Shown piece after piece: positions 1 through 7,292 of a DNA stretch of 64,000 nt. A program made the translations under genes and the position numbers. The notes under the pieces are model-generated. The model worked only from the letters and a program-made list of their open reading frames with translations, had not been told where the DNA came from and made no database searches. Origin of the DNA: Roseibium marinum (GTDB lineage: Bacteria > Pseudomonadota > Alphaproteobacteria > Rhizobiales > Stappiaceae); the NCBI RefSeq assembly GCF_002906165.1, contig NZ_PPCN01000007.1:186001-250000 (forward strand), written 5' to 3'. Within the stretch, counting starts at the first letter, position 1; each line of letters starts with the position of its first letter.

Positions 1-651
1 TTCGGTGATCCGGCCACGCCCGCCATAAGAGACGCGGGCTTCCGCGATTTTGTCATAGGGAATGGTGTTGTTGCTCTGAATGTCCCGCGGCCGGACGATC
101 CCGGCGATCTGCAGAATGCGCATTTCATAGTTCACGCGGACTTCCTGGGATCCGGCAATGAGAAGGTTGCCGTTCGGCAGACGGTCCGTCACGACGGCGG
201 CGACCGAAAGCTTGATTTCCTCGGACCGGTCGATTGATCCGGAACCTGACGAACCCGACCCGGAATCCAGATCGAGATCGGCCGAACCATCGGTGTCGGT
301 ACTGTCGAAGCTTGTCCCGAACGACCCGCCTATGCCGATATCGGAGGATCGGCGCCGGTCCGAACTGTTATCGAGATTGGCCTTGTCGTTGATATGGATG
401 GTGACGGTCAGAACGTCACCGATCTTCTTGGCCCTGGGATCGGCGAAGAAATTGTCGCGGCCGCTCATCCACAGTGAATTGTAGTCCTTGACGCCGCCCG
501 GCGCGAATGTGCTGAGCGGATAGACCGCGGTTTCCTGTGCGGCCAGACCGTATCCGACAGGCGACATCGCAGGCGCTCTGCCGATGTCGTCCAATTGCCC
601 AGCGCAACCGGTCAGCATCATTGCCGCAAAGGGGTAAACAAGGGTTCGCAT
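1..651 (-). CDS. flgH: Flagellar L-ring lipoprotein FlgH (C-terminus cut by window edge)
   Basis: FlgH forms the L ring that carries the flagellar rod through the outer membrane. The first 217 codons are visible; the 3' end lies beyond base 1. The N-terminus is a lipoprotein signal ending in the lipobox LTGC, so the mature protein is lipid-anchored at the cysteine. After it come the FlgH-type segments SLWMSGRDNFFADPRAKKIGD (split here by position, residues about 55-75), a Ser/Gly/Asp-rich linker (about residues 110-140) and RILQIAGIVRPRDI near the visible end. The ATG overlaps the TGA of motE as TGATG, which points to translational coupling. The flanking motE and flgI make the assignment secure. 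Confidence 0.95.
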   Translation of the reverse strand, partial: MRTLVYPFAAMMLTGCAGQLDDIGRAPAMSPVGYGLAAQETAVYPLSTFAPGGVKDYNSLWMSGRDNFFADPRAKKIGDVLTVTIHINDKANLDNSSDRRRSSDIGIGGSFGTSFDSTDTDGSADLDLDSGSGSSGSGSIDRSEEIKLSVAAVVTDRLPNGNLLIAGSQEVRVNYEMRILQIAGIVRPRDIQSNNTIPYDKIAEARVSYGGRGRITE

Positions 652-1187
652 CAAAAACTCCGCTGTATGTCCGGGTTGGCGATACCCATCATGGACTGGG
701 TCAGTTGCGCCGCTCTCGCGGGATCCATTTCATCGAGAATGCTGCTGGCAACGCGGGCCTTGAGCTTCAGAAGAACCCCGACGGCGGCTTCTTCGTCCGT
801 TGTCGCCAGTTGCGCGGCGGCGGCTTCCGGGCGCATCCGGCCGATGATCGACACCACCTGGTCCTCGACCTCACTGAGCAGCTCTTCGCGGCGTTCCACC
901 CACGTCTCGAAATCCTGTTCCTTGCGTTGCAGCTCGGCAATCCGATCCCGCAAGCTGGCCTCAAGACTGATCATCTTCCACGTCTGCCACTTGACGCGCG
1001 CATCCGAAGCCGCCTCGGCTATGTTCTTGCAATAGAGCTCGCTGTCCGGCGGCGGAACGAGGACTTCCACGAGATCGGGTTTTTCCTTGGGCGCCTGCGC
1101 AATGGCGGGACTTCCCGTGAATGCGATTGAAAATACCGCGATTGCCAAGAGGCCCTGCTTCAGGCCGTTGTCCAAAGTGAAAGGCAT
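651..1187 (-). CDS. motE: MotE-like periplasmic chaperone of the flagellar motor
   Basis: In Sinorhizobium MotE is a periplasmic chaperone needed to stabilise MotC, a motor protein. This 178-residue protein has a signal peptide (about residues 1-31, ending AIAQA), a glutamate- and arginine-rich coiled-coil stretch in the middle and the MgtE-N-like segment LLKLKARVASSILDEMDPA followed by AAQLTQSMMG at the C-terminus, which is typical of the family. The position between flgI and flgH matches the rhizobial order. A GTG start 42 bases upstream (1229) is possible; I prefer the ATG at 1187 because it begins the signal peptide cleanly. Neither start has a strong ribosome binding site. Confidence 0.85.
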   Translation of the reverse strand: MPFTLDNGLKQGLLAIAVFSIAFTGSPAIAQAPKEKPDLVEVLVPPPDSELYCKNIAEAASDARVKWQTWKMISLEASLRDRIAELQRKEQDFETWVERREELLSEVEDQVVSIIGRMRPEAAAAQLATTDEEAAVGVLLKLKARVASSILDEMDPARAAQLTQSMMGIANPDIQRSF

Positions 1188-1266
1188 AGGATGCGCCGTC
1201 CTTTGTGCTGAACCGGTTTGATTGCACACTCACAGATCGAGCTTGCGCGGGGCTGGCGGCACCGAC

Positions 1267-1294
1267 AAAAAACGCCGCTCTGGCGGCGGCGTTT
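1267..1294 (-). terminator. Intrinsic terminator after flgI
   Basis: On the minus strand a stem AAACGCCGC / GCGGCGTTT with a short loop is followed by a run of T. It lies about 30 bases after the flgI stop and before motE, so it sits inside what is otherwise a continuous flagellar operon. It may reduce rather than abolish transcription into motE-flgH. Confidence 0.75.
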
Positions 1295-1325
1295 CTGCTG
1301 GTCGCTGTGGCGGATCTGACAGGCG

Positions 1326-2423
1326 TTACTGGATAACCAGTTCCGCTTGCAGCGCTCCGGCGGTCTTGATGGCCTGGAGGATCGCGATGATGCCCGTCGG
1401 ACGAAGGCCTATGCGGTTGAGGCCGCGCACCAGCGTGGGAAGATCCGTTCCCCCGACCATCGCGAGCTGGCCACCGCTTTCCTGGGCGTCAACGTAAGTC
1501 CGCGGCACAACGACGGTCTGTCCATTCGAAAACGGCGTTGGCTGAGATACTTCAGGCGCTTCGGAAATCCGGACAGTCAGGTTGCCGTGGGTGATTGCGA
1601 CGGTCGAGATCTGAACTTCCTTGCCGATGACCACCGTCCCTGTCCGCTCGTCGATCACCACCTTTGCCGTTTGATCGGGACGGACCCGGATGGACTCGAT
1701 CTCCGAAATGAAGCGGGTAATGCTCATGTTTTTCGGCGGGGTCAGATCCACCGTGCGGTAATCGCGTTCCTTGGCCACACGGATGCCGTAACGCTCCTTG
1801 GTGAATTGGTTTATGGCATCGGCAATCCGGACCGCGGTCTTGAAGTCCGGATTGGTCAATTCAAGGGCCAGGTTTGGAATTTGCGAAAATCTCGCTTGCA
1901 AATCGCGTTCGATCAGGCCGCCATTCGAAATGCGGCCGACTGTCGGAAAACCCTGCGTCAGGCTTTCCGCCTGCCCGAGTTCGGCGAAGCCGGAAACCGT
2001 GACCGCGCCTTGCGCGACAGCATAGATCTGTCCATCGGCGCCGAGCAGAGGGGTTGCAACCAGCGTGCCGCCACCAAGCGACGTCGCATCTCCCAGCGAG
2101 GACACGCTCACGTCTATAGACGACCCTTTACCGATGAAGGACGGCATTTCGGCGGTGACGACGACGGCGGCGACATTGCGGGTCCGCAATCGCGCGTCAC
2201 GCACATTGACACCAAGACTGTCCAGCATCGACTGAAGCGACTGTTCCGTGAACGGCGAATTGCGCAAACTGTCACCGGAACCCTTCAAGCCAATGACCAG
2301 GCCATAGCCGACAAGCTGGTTGTCACGCACACCCTGCAGACTGGCAATATCCTTGATACGGACCATCGCGAACGCCGGACAGGCCGTCAGAAAGATGAGA
2401 AGAATGCTAAAAAGCCGGACCAT
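1326..2423 (-). CDS. flgI: Flagellar P-ring protein FlgI
   Basis: FlgI builds the P ring around the rod in the periplasm at the peptidoglycan layer. The 365-residue length is standard. A Sec signal peptide covers about residues 1-19 (cleavage after ACPAFA), followed at once by the FlgI hallmark RIKDIASLQGVRDNQLVGYG and VIGLKGSGD. Further family segments are ATPLLGADGQIYAVAQGAV and the C-terminal GLRPTGIIAILQAIK. The start is three bases after the flgA stop, so the two are translated together; FlgA is the chaperone that polymerises FlgI. Confidence 0.97.
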   Translation of the reverse strand: MVRLFSILLIFLTACPAFAMVRIKDIASLQGVRDNQLVGYGLVIGLKGSGDSLRNSPFTEQSLQSMLDSLGVNVRDARLRTRNVAAVVVTAEMPSFIGKGSSIDVSVSSLGDATSLGGGTLVATPLLGADGQIYAVAQGAVTVSGFAELGQAESLTQGFPTVGRISNGGLIERDLQARFSQIPNLALELTNPDFKTAVRIADAINQFTKERYGIRVAKERDYRTVDLTPPKNMSITRFISEIESIRVRPDQTAKVVIDERTGTVVIGKEVQISTVAITHGNLTVRISEAPEVSQPTPFSNGQTVVVPRTYVDAQESGGQLAMVGGTDLPTLVRGLNRIGLRPTGIIAILQAIKTAGALQAELVIQ

Positions 2424-2426
2424 TTA

Positions 2427-2885
2427 TCAGTTCTCCACCCGGATAGTGCCATCGTTCTGCACCCGGCCGGACACGACCTGTCCGCTGTCGACATTGCGCA
2501 CGCGCACGAAACTGCCCGCACCGCCGTTCTGCAGGGCTTCCACCTGCATGACGATGACCAGTCCCTGTTCCTGAAAAACCAGACGCGCCGGTTCTCCGCG
2601 CCGCACCAGAACCTGCTTTTCAACCGCCTTGACCGGAATGGGCTGTCCGGGCAGAAGCGTCCGGCGGGCAACCATTCCCACCAGTTCGCCACGATGCGTG
2701 GAAACGGCGAATTGCTGAGCGGTACGGCTTGGAAATTTGCGTTCGATCAGATCCTGATGCGAGATTTCCGAACCGGGATGGATTGTCTGCCGGGGAACGG
2801 GAAGTTCAACACTGGCCGCAAACGCCGCCTGGCCGAAGCTTGCCGCCAGCAGTAGAGCCGAGAGGGTTCTGATCAGCATGGTCAT
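2427..2885 (-). CDS. flgA: FlgA, periplasmic chaperone for P-ring assembly
   Basis: FlgA helps FlgI assemble into the P ring. The protein has a signal peptide (about residues 1-24, ending AAFAA) and then the SAF/ChapFlgA-type segments: LPVPRQTIHPGSEIS, MVARRTLLPGQPI and LVRRGEPARLVFQEQGLVI, with the C-terminal VRVRNVDSGQVVSGRV. Two ATG codons, at 2885 and 2879, are both usable: an AAAGG lies 9 bases before the first and a GGAA 7 bases before the second. I give the longer form (152 residues). An in-frame extension to 2933 has no signal-like start and is left out. Confidence 0.93.
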   Translation of the reverse strand: MTMLIRTLSALLLAASFGQAAFAASVELPVPRQTIHPGSEISHQDLIERKFPSRTAQQFAVSTHRGELVGMVARRTLLPGQPIPVKAVEKQVLVRRGEPARLVFQEQGLVIVMQVEALQNGGAGSFVRVRNVDSGQVVSGRVQNDGTIRVEN

Positions 2886-2965
2886 TTTCCGGGACCTTTC
2901 CAGATCAGCCTGTCTGCCTGCAAACTCACACAAAGCCGAAACCGCTGATCGATAATAAGGTGCTC

Positions 2966-3004
2966 GAGCATCTTGTCCGCGTTCATCTGAACGCGGAATG
3001 CTCT
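2966..3004. repeat. 39-bp GAGCAT palindromic intergenic repeat, copy 1
   Basis: The unit starts GAGCATCTTGTCCGCGTTC and ends GAACGCGGAATGCTCT, so its arms pair. It overlaps the last bases of flgG, whose TAG stop is read from 3003-3005. A close copy lies at 30836-30874 and a diverged one at 53451-53489. Confidence 0.75.
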
Positions 3005-3791
3005 AGCGGATGCCGTTGGTTACGGTTCCGGCCATCTCATCGGCGGCCTTCATAACCTTTGAGTTCATTTCATATCCGCGCTGGGCGTTGATGAGCGCCG
3101 TGATTTCCTTCACCGGATCGACATTCGAGCTTTCAAGGTAACCCTGCTGGATTACTCCGAAGCCGGGATCGCCCGGTACACCGGCCACGGGAGTGCCGGA
3201 GGCTTCCGTTTCGCGGAACAGATTGCCGCCGACCGGCTCGAGGCCGACATCGTTGGCGAAGTTCGCCAGCGTCAGCTGACCCAGTTCGCGTGGTGTCAGT
3301 TCACCGTCGACTTTCGCAAAGACCTGGCCGGATTCATTGACGACCACCTCGATTGTCTCGTCCGGGACGATGATCGCGGGTTCGACCGCGTATCCGTCGA
3401 TGGTAACCAGACGGCCCTCCGCGTTCTTGTTGAAGGATCCGGCGCGGGTATAGAGGGTTTCCTCGTCCGGCCCGGTGATTTCGAACCAGCCCCGTCCATC
3501 CAGCGCAACATCGAACTGGTTGCCGGTATTGGTCAGCGAACCCTGGACATGCAGCTTGCGGATGCCCGCTGTTCTGACGCCAAGACCGAGCTGCGCGCCT
3601 TCGGGAACCGGATCCTCACCGCCACGGTTCGGCACCCCCTGCAGACGCTCCGCCTGATACAGCAGATCGGAAAATTCCGCCTGGGACCTCTTGAACGAGG
3701 TGGTGTTCATGTTGGCGATATTGTTCGCGACCACTTCGACATTGAGCTGTTGAGCGCTCATGCCGGTCGCGGCAATGGCTAGGGCTTTCAT
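3003..3791 (-). CDS. flgG: Distal rod protein FlgG
   Basis: FlgG forms the distal rod of the flagellar basal body. The 262 residues match the usual length. The N-terminal rod motif [18 protein letters not shown] (about residues 23-40) and the C-terminal motif [20 protein letters not shown] (about residues 222-241) are the two ends that pack as coiled coils in all rod and hook proteins. The central part carries the FlgG segments [18 protein letters not shown] and LYTRAGSF. The gene is 52 bases downstream of fliE. The stop codon falls inside a dispersed repeat (2966-3004). Confidence 0.98.
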   Translation of the reverse strand: MKALAIAATGMSAQQLNVEVVANNIANMNTTSFKRSQAEFSDLLYQAERLQGVPNRGGEDPVPEGAQLGLGVRTAGIRKLHVQGSLTNTGNQFDVALDGRGWFEITGPDEETLYTRAGSFNKNAEGRLVTIDGYAVEPAIIVPDETIEVVVNESGQVFAKVDGELTPRELGQLTLANFANDVGLEPVGGNLFRETEASGTPVAGVPGDPGFGVIQQGYLESSNVDPVKEITALINAQRGYEMNSKVMKAADEMAGTVTNGIR

Positions 3792-3843
3792 GTTTTATCT
3801 CCCTGATGGGTTCCGCTGCGTTCAGACGATCTTCCCTTCGGGA

Positions 3844-4182
3844 TCAGATCGACATGCGGCTGATTTCCTGATAGGCGCTCACCACCTTGTCGCGGATGGC
3901 GATGGCCGTCTGCAAAGTGGATTCAGCGGCCAGAACGGCCTCCACGACCTGCTGCGCGGAGGCCTGTCCGTCAACGCCGGATATGGCCGCCGCTTCCCCT
4001 TGCTTGATCTTGTCGATGGCCTCCTGGGAGACCTGCGCCACGGCCTGTGAAAAGCTGGGAGCGGACGCCTCGGCGGTTCCACCCAGATCCGGGGTGCTCG
4101 CCGAATAGCGGGTGGTGGACGTGGCCTTGAGGAGCCCATCCGTCGTCGAGGAAGAGGTCAGGGCGGCAATTTCATTGATCAT
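3844..4182 (-). CDS. fliE: FliE, MS ring-rod junction protein
   Basis: FliE joins the MS ring to the rod and is needed for export of rod proteins. The 112-residue length fits. The C-terminal half has the diagnostic run SFSQAVAQVSQEAIDKIKQG, then ASAQQVVEAVLAAESTLQTA and IRDKVVSAYQEISRMSI at the very end. The start is two bases from the flgC stop, which implies coupled translation. Confidence 0.96.
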   Translation of the reverse strand: MINEIAALTSSSTTDGLLKATSTTRYSASTPDLGGTAEASAPSFSQAVAQVSQEAIDKIKQGEAAAISGVDGQASAQQVVEAVLAAESTLQTAIAIRDKVVSAYQEISRMSI

Positions 4183-4184
4183 GG

Positions 4185-4601
4185 TCAGTTCCTCAGAAGA
4201 TCGATGTTGCGCATAACCATCTCGCGGGCCTGCGTCATGACTTTCAGATTGGCTTCGTAGGACCGGCTGGTCTCGCGCATGTCCGCAAGTTCCAGCAGCG
4301 TGTTGACATTCGGCATCTTTACGAAGCCGTTCTCGTCCGCCGCCGGGTGACCCGGCTCATATTCGATGGTGAACGGCGCCTTGTCGGACCCGATACCCTT
4401 GACGGACACAAGATTCGCCTGATGAGCGCGGCTGAACTCGCTCTCGAAAGTGATTGTCTTGCGGCGGTATGGATCGTCTCCGGCGGTTTTTCCGGTGGAA
4501 CGTGCGTTTGCAAGGTTTTCGGAGACGACACGCAGACGCTCGGATTGCGCGCGCAGTCCGGCGCTGGAAATTTGCAGGGAAGCGGACAATGGATCGGACA
4601 T
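4185..4601 (-). CDS. flgC: Proximal rod protein FlgC
   Basis: FlgC is a proximal rod subunit. The 138-residue protein has the N-terminal rod motif RLRVVSENLANARSTGKTAG (about residues 23-42), the middle segment DPYRRKTITFE and the C-terminal heptad-like DMRETSRSYEANLKVMTQAR (about residues 107-126). It sits 11 bases after flgB and 2 bases before fliE. Confidence 0.97.
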   Translation of the reverse strand: MSDPLSASLQISSAGLRAQSERLRVVSENLANARSTGKTAGDDPYRRKTITFESEFSRAHQANLVSVKGIGSDKAPFTIEYEPGHPAADENGFVKMPNVNTLLELADMRETSRSYEANLKVMTQAREMVMRNIDLLRN

Positions 4602-4612
4602 GTTCGAATTCC

Positions 4613-4993
4613 TTATGATTTCACCGAGGCGAGATACATGCGTTGAAACGACTTTGCGATACTGGCGTTCAGGGCATGATCGCGCGCGACTTCGCCCGCC
4701 TTCATCAATTCCTGCTCGATGCTGACGGAGTTGCCGGAGTGGGTTACCGTCCAGCTGTCTTGCTTTTCCACATCGGAAGGACGCGAGACGTCCATCGCCT
4801 GACCGAGATGGCCGTCATGGGTCGCCGTCATGGCAAGCTGGGCTTCGCTGATCACGGACGTGAACGGCTCCAGGTCCCTGGCGTGGAACCCCGGTGAATT
4901 CGCGTTTGCTATGTTCTCTGCGATTGTCGCCTGGCGCAGGGAAAGCCAGTCATTGTTGTGCGAAACGAGTTTGTTCAGGAACACCGGCTCCAT
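4613..4993 (-). CDS. flgB: Proximal rod protein FlgB
   Basis: FlgB is the first proximal rod subunit and the first gene of this flagellar operon. The 126-residue protein shows the motif RQATIAENIANANSPGFHAR (about residues 20-39) and a C-terminal amphipathic helix EVARDHALNASIAKSFQRM. A strong ribosome binding site AGGAGGTTCC precedes the ATG. The upstream 180 bases carry tandem hairpins (5018-5050 and 5104-5125), so the operon may be controlled through its leader. Confidence 0.97.
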   Translation of the reverse strand: MEPVFLNKLVSHNNDWLSLRQATIAENIANANSPGFHARDLEPFTSVISEAQLAMTATHDGHLGQAMDVSRPSDVEKQDSWTVTHSGNSVSIEQELMKAGEVARDHALNASIAKSFQRMYLASVKS

Positions 4994-5017
4994 CGGAACC
5001 TCCTATCAGCTCAGGTT

Positions 5018-5050
5018 GCCTCAAGGTGTAATCGGCGAACCTTGCCCGAG
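5018..5050 (-). promoter_or_regulatory. flgB leader hairpin B (CAAGGT / ACCTTG type)
   Basis: On the minus strand GCCTC pairs with GAGGC and, after a four-base bulge, AAGGT pairs with ACCTT across an 11-base loop. It ends 25 bases before the flgB ATG. It repeats the CAAGGT...ACCTTG core found again at 5104-5125. This may be the cis element described as flg-Rhizobiales, which I name from memory and cannot align here. Confidence 0.5.
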
Positions 5051-5103
5051 GCTGTTCCGCAAAAGGTTTCAACGGACGTCCGGCGCAAGCTCCGCGCAAT
5101 CTT

Positions 5104-5125
5104 CAAGGTGCATGCAGAAACCTTG
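5104..5125 (-). promoter_or_regulatory. flgB leader hairpin A (CAAGGT / ACCTTG type)
   Basis: On the minus strand CAAGGT, ten bases (TTCTGCATGC) and ACCTTG form an inverted repeat. It is the upstream partner of the element at 5018-5050, about 80 bases away. A further small hairpin GGCTC / GAGCC lies just upstream (about 5130-5148). Confidence 0.5.
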
Positions 5126-5176
5126 CGGGGCTCCAGCCTAAGAGCCTGAAAACCGGCACTATCTGGAGATGTTCCG

Positions 5177-5707
5177 ATGTCGAAACCCAGGCGCAGCCTG
5201 TTAGATAAATCGGGTGAAACGCGCCCGGGAAAGGCAGCCTCATGGATGGCCTTCTTGAGCGCTCCGCGCCTGCAAGCGTCCCTTGCCGGAGTTCTGCTTA
5301 CCGTCGGCACCTTGTCAGCGGCAAACGCGCAAGCGGTGAACTGCGACGCTTACGCCAGATCCTACGCCGATGCGCACACGAGTAACGACCCCACGGACCT
5401 GTCCGTCGTTGACGGCGGAATGCGCGGAGCGGTCGCGGGAGGAGCGTGGGAAGGTCCGGGCGGCGCGCGCCGCGGCGCTGTTGCCGGCGGCGCCCTCGCC
5501 GTCCTGGATACGCTTGGAAATTACCCCGGCGGCTGGCAGGGCCTGTATGACCTTGCCTACAGCACATGCAGCAATCAGAAGTCACCGGTCAACCACAGGC
5601 CCACCACGCTGGGCGATCCGTCCTACAGACCCGCCCCATCGCCAAGGAGAAGACCCGTCCCTCCCTTGCCCTCGCCCCCTGGTATTCCTTTCAGGCAGGA
5701 CCCGTGA
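5177..5707 (+). CDS. Exported glycine-zipper protein of unknown function
   Basis: I do not recognise a named family. The 176-residue protein has a short basic leader, then a likely signal sequence (about residues 24-53, LQASLAGVLLTVGTLSAANA with cleavage after NAQA). The mature part holds two copies of RGAVAGGA (about residues 83-105), a glycine-zipper pattern often seen in small envelope proteins that insert in or associate with membranes. The tail is rich in proline and arginine. It is divergent from flgB and 8 bases upstream of the PilZ gene, so the two may be co-transcribed. An internal ATG at 5243 would give a more usual signal peptide. Confidence 0.65.
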   Translation: MSKPRRSLLDKSGETRPGKAASWMAFLSAPRLQASLAGVLLTVGTLSAANAQAVNCDAYARSYADAHTSNDPTDLSVVDGGMRGAVAGGAWEGPGGARRGAVAGGALAVLDTLGNYPGGWQGLYDLAYSTCSNQKSPVNHRPTTLGDPSYRPAPSPRRRPVPPLPSPPGIPFRQDP

Positions 5708-5715
5708 AACCCGCC

Positions 5716-6084
5716 ATGTTCGCTTTCCTGAATTCCGGCAGGAACTCCCTCGCCCGGGCCATCCAAAGACGGCTTTATCCACGCCGGCGCACACGCCTGC
5801 GCCCTGCCAAGCTTGCCGGCCTCGACAATGCGTTCATTTGTGACTGCATGATCCGCGATATATCCAAGGGAGGCCTCAGGCTTGTGCTGAACAGGCAAAC
5901 GGATCTTCCCGAGGAGTTTTATGTTTACGATACGGCTCCCAAAACACTTGCCCAGGTTCAGCTTCGCTGGCGCAATGGCCTTTCGGCCGGGGTCGTCTAC
6001 CTGGTTCCCCCCGCGCATATCCGTCACTTCAGAAACAGCAGTGTCAGAAAACTGGCTCACAGGCTCTATGCGCTGGACGGCTGA
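5716..6084 (+). CDS. PilZ domain protein (putative c-di-GMP effector)
   Basis: PilZ domains bind cyclic di-GMP through an RxxxR motif and a D/N-x-S-x-x-G motif. Both are present in this 122-residue protein: the arginine-rich stretch RRRTRLRPAKLAG (about residues 23-35) and IRDISKGGLRLVL (about residues 46-58). The rest fits a single PilZ barrel (VQLRWRNGLSAGVVYL). No catalytic or membrane domain is attached. The location next to, and divergent from, the flagellar operon suggests a role in motility control; that is inference. The ATG at 5716 places the PilZ domain properly; longer in-frame starts run through the upstream gene. Confidence 0.75.
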   Translation: MFAFLNSGRNSLARAIQRRLYPRRRTRLRPAKLAGLDNAFICDCMIRDISKGGLRLVLNRQTDLPEEFYVYDTAPKTLAQVQLRWRNGLSAGVVYLVPPAHIRHFRNSSVRKLAHRLYALDG

Positions 6085-6290
6085 CAGCGCAATCCTGGCA
6101 TAGCTTCGCTGCCCGCCGTATCGGCTTGCCCGAATCATCCACCCGAAATAATCTGAGGGAGGCTTGGCCCGAGCCTCCCCCCTCCACCGGGGAAGTATCC
6201 GACATACAGGGCAGCAAACCATCGGACCGTCTGTTCGAGCACCCGCATTAGGAGGGATTGCGTTTTCCGCTCGTAATGGAGGTTTGCGAA

Positions 6291-7004
6291 ATGACCCTTT
6301 CCGCACCGGTATTCCAGCTCAAGCGCCGGGCCAAACTGTTGGCCCGCCAGGAAAATATTCCTCTGAGCACGGCGCTGGACCGCATCGCCCGCCAGGAAGG
6401 CTTCGCCCATTGGAGTTTGCTCGCGGCCCGATTATCCGGGCATTCTCCCTCCCGAGTCACGATTTCCAGGCTTGAAAACGGAGACCTGGCCCTGCTGGGC
6501 GCGCGTCCCGGACAGGGCAAGACCCTTATGGGGCTGCGGCTCCTGCTTGACGCGGCGCGCGAAGGGCGCAAGGCAGTGCTGTTCTCGCTTGAATTTACCG
6601 AAAAAACGGCGCGGGAATATCTCGCCAATCTCGGTGACGATCCCCGTGGACCGGCCGACCGCCTGTCGGTCGTTACCTCCGAGGACATCAGTTCGGATTT
6701 CATCATGGAATATCTCGACAGCGCCCCAAGCGGAACCATCGCGCTGATCGACTATCTGCAAATCCTCGACCAGCGGAGAAGCAAACCCGATCTGGCCGTG
6801 CAGGTAAGGTCCCTTCGGGCATTCGCCCGACAGAGGGGAATAATTCTGGCGTTCCTGTCCCAGATAGACCGCTCCTATGATCCCGGGGTGAAACCTCTGC
6901 CGGATATGGAAGATATCCGCCTTCCCAACCGGCTCGACCTGAGCCTTTTCAGCAAGGCCTGGTTCCTTCACGGCGGCAAGGTCCGGTTTCAGTCAGCACC
7001 ATGA
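6291..7004 (+). CDS. Orphan DnaB_C-type (RecA-fold) ATPase
   Basis: The 237-residue protein carries the RecA-like motor core of replicative helicases without the DnaB N-terminal domain. Walker A is GARPGQGKTLMGLRLLL (about residues 71-87), followed by the DnaB-like AVLFSLEFTEKTAREYL. Walker B is TIALIDYLQILDQ, close to the DYLQL of DnaB, then RGIILAFLSQIDRS as the sensor segment. The first 60 residues (FQLKRRAKLLARQENIPLS and onward) are a helical region not found in DnaB. The start at 6291 has GGAGG 8 bases upstream; an upstream ATG lacks one. The protein is probably a cytoplasmic ATPase acting on DNA, but its role is unknown. Confidence 0.75.
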   Translation: MTLSAPVFQLKRRAKLLARQENIPLSTALDRIARQEGFAHWSLLAARLSGHSPSRVTISRLENGDLALLGARPGQGKTLMGLRLLLDAAREGRKAVLFSLEFTEKTAREYLANLGDDPRGPADRLSVVTSEDISSDFIMEYLDSAPSGTIALIDYLQILDQRRSKPDLAVQVRSLRAFARQRGIILAFLSQIDRSYDPGVKPLPDMEDIRLPNRLDLSLFSKAWFLHGGKVRFQSAP

Positions 7005-7292
7005 AATGATCTGCGGGGCGACCGGAGCGTACTCGGGTTCTCCATGACCTCTCGCCCCGGCAGTTGGTATACGATTATAAAAAATTACAGCTGAAAGCCG
7101 GGTCTCAGATTGAAACAGGGTCGAAACGCATTATTGTGCCGTGAAATTTCCTCTCCAGAGCTTCCTGCGTCCAGTTGAAGGCGGACAGGATGCTCTGGCA
7201 CTTCAGGTAAGATCAACATTTCTGCTTTCATGTTTTCGTATGAAAGCCGCTTGATCCAATCAACAGCAATTAAGTTAAACTAGGGATGGATT

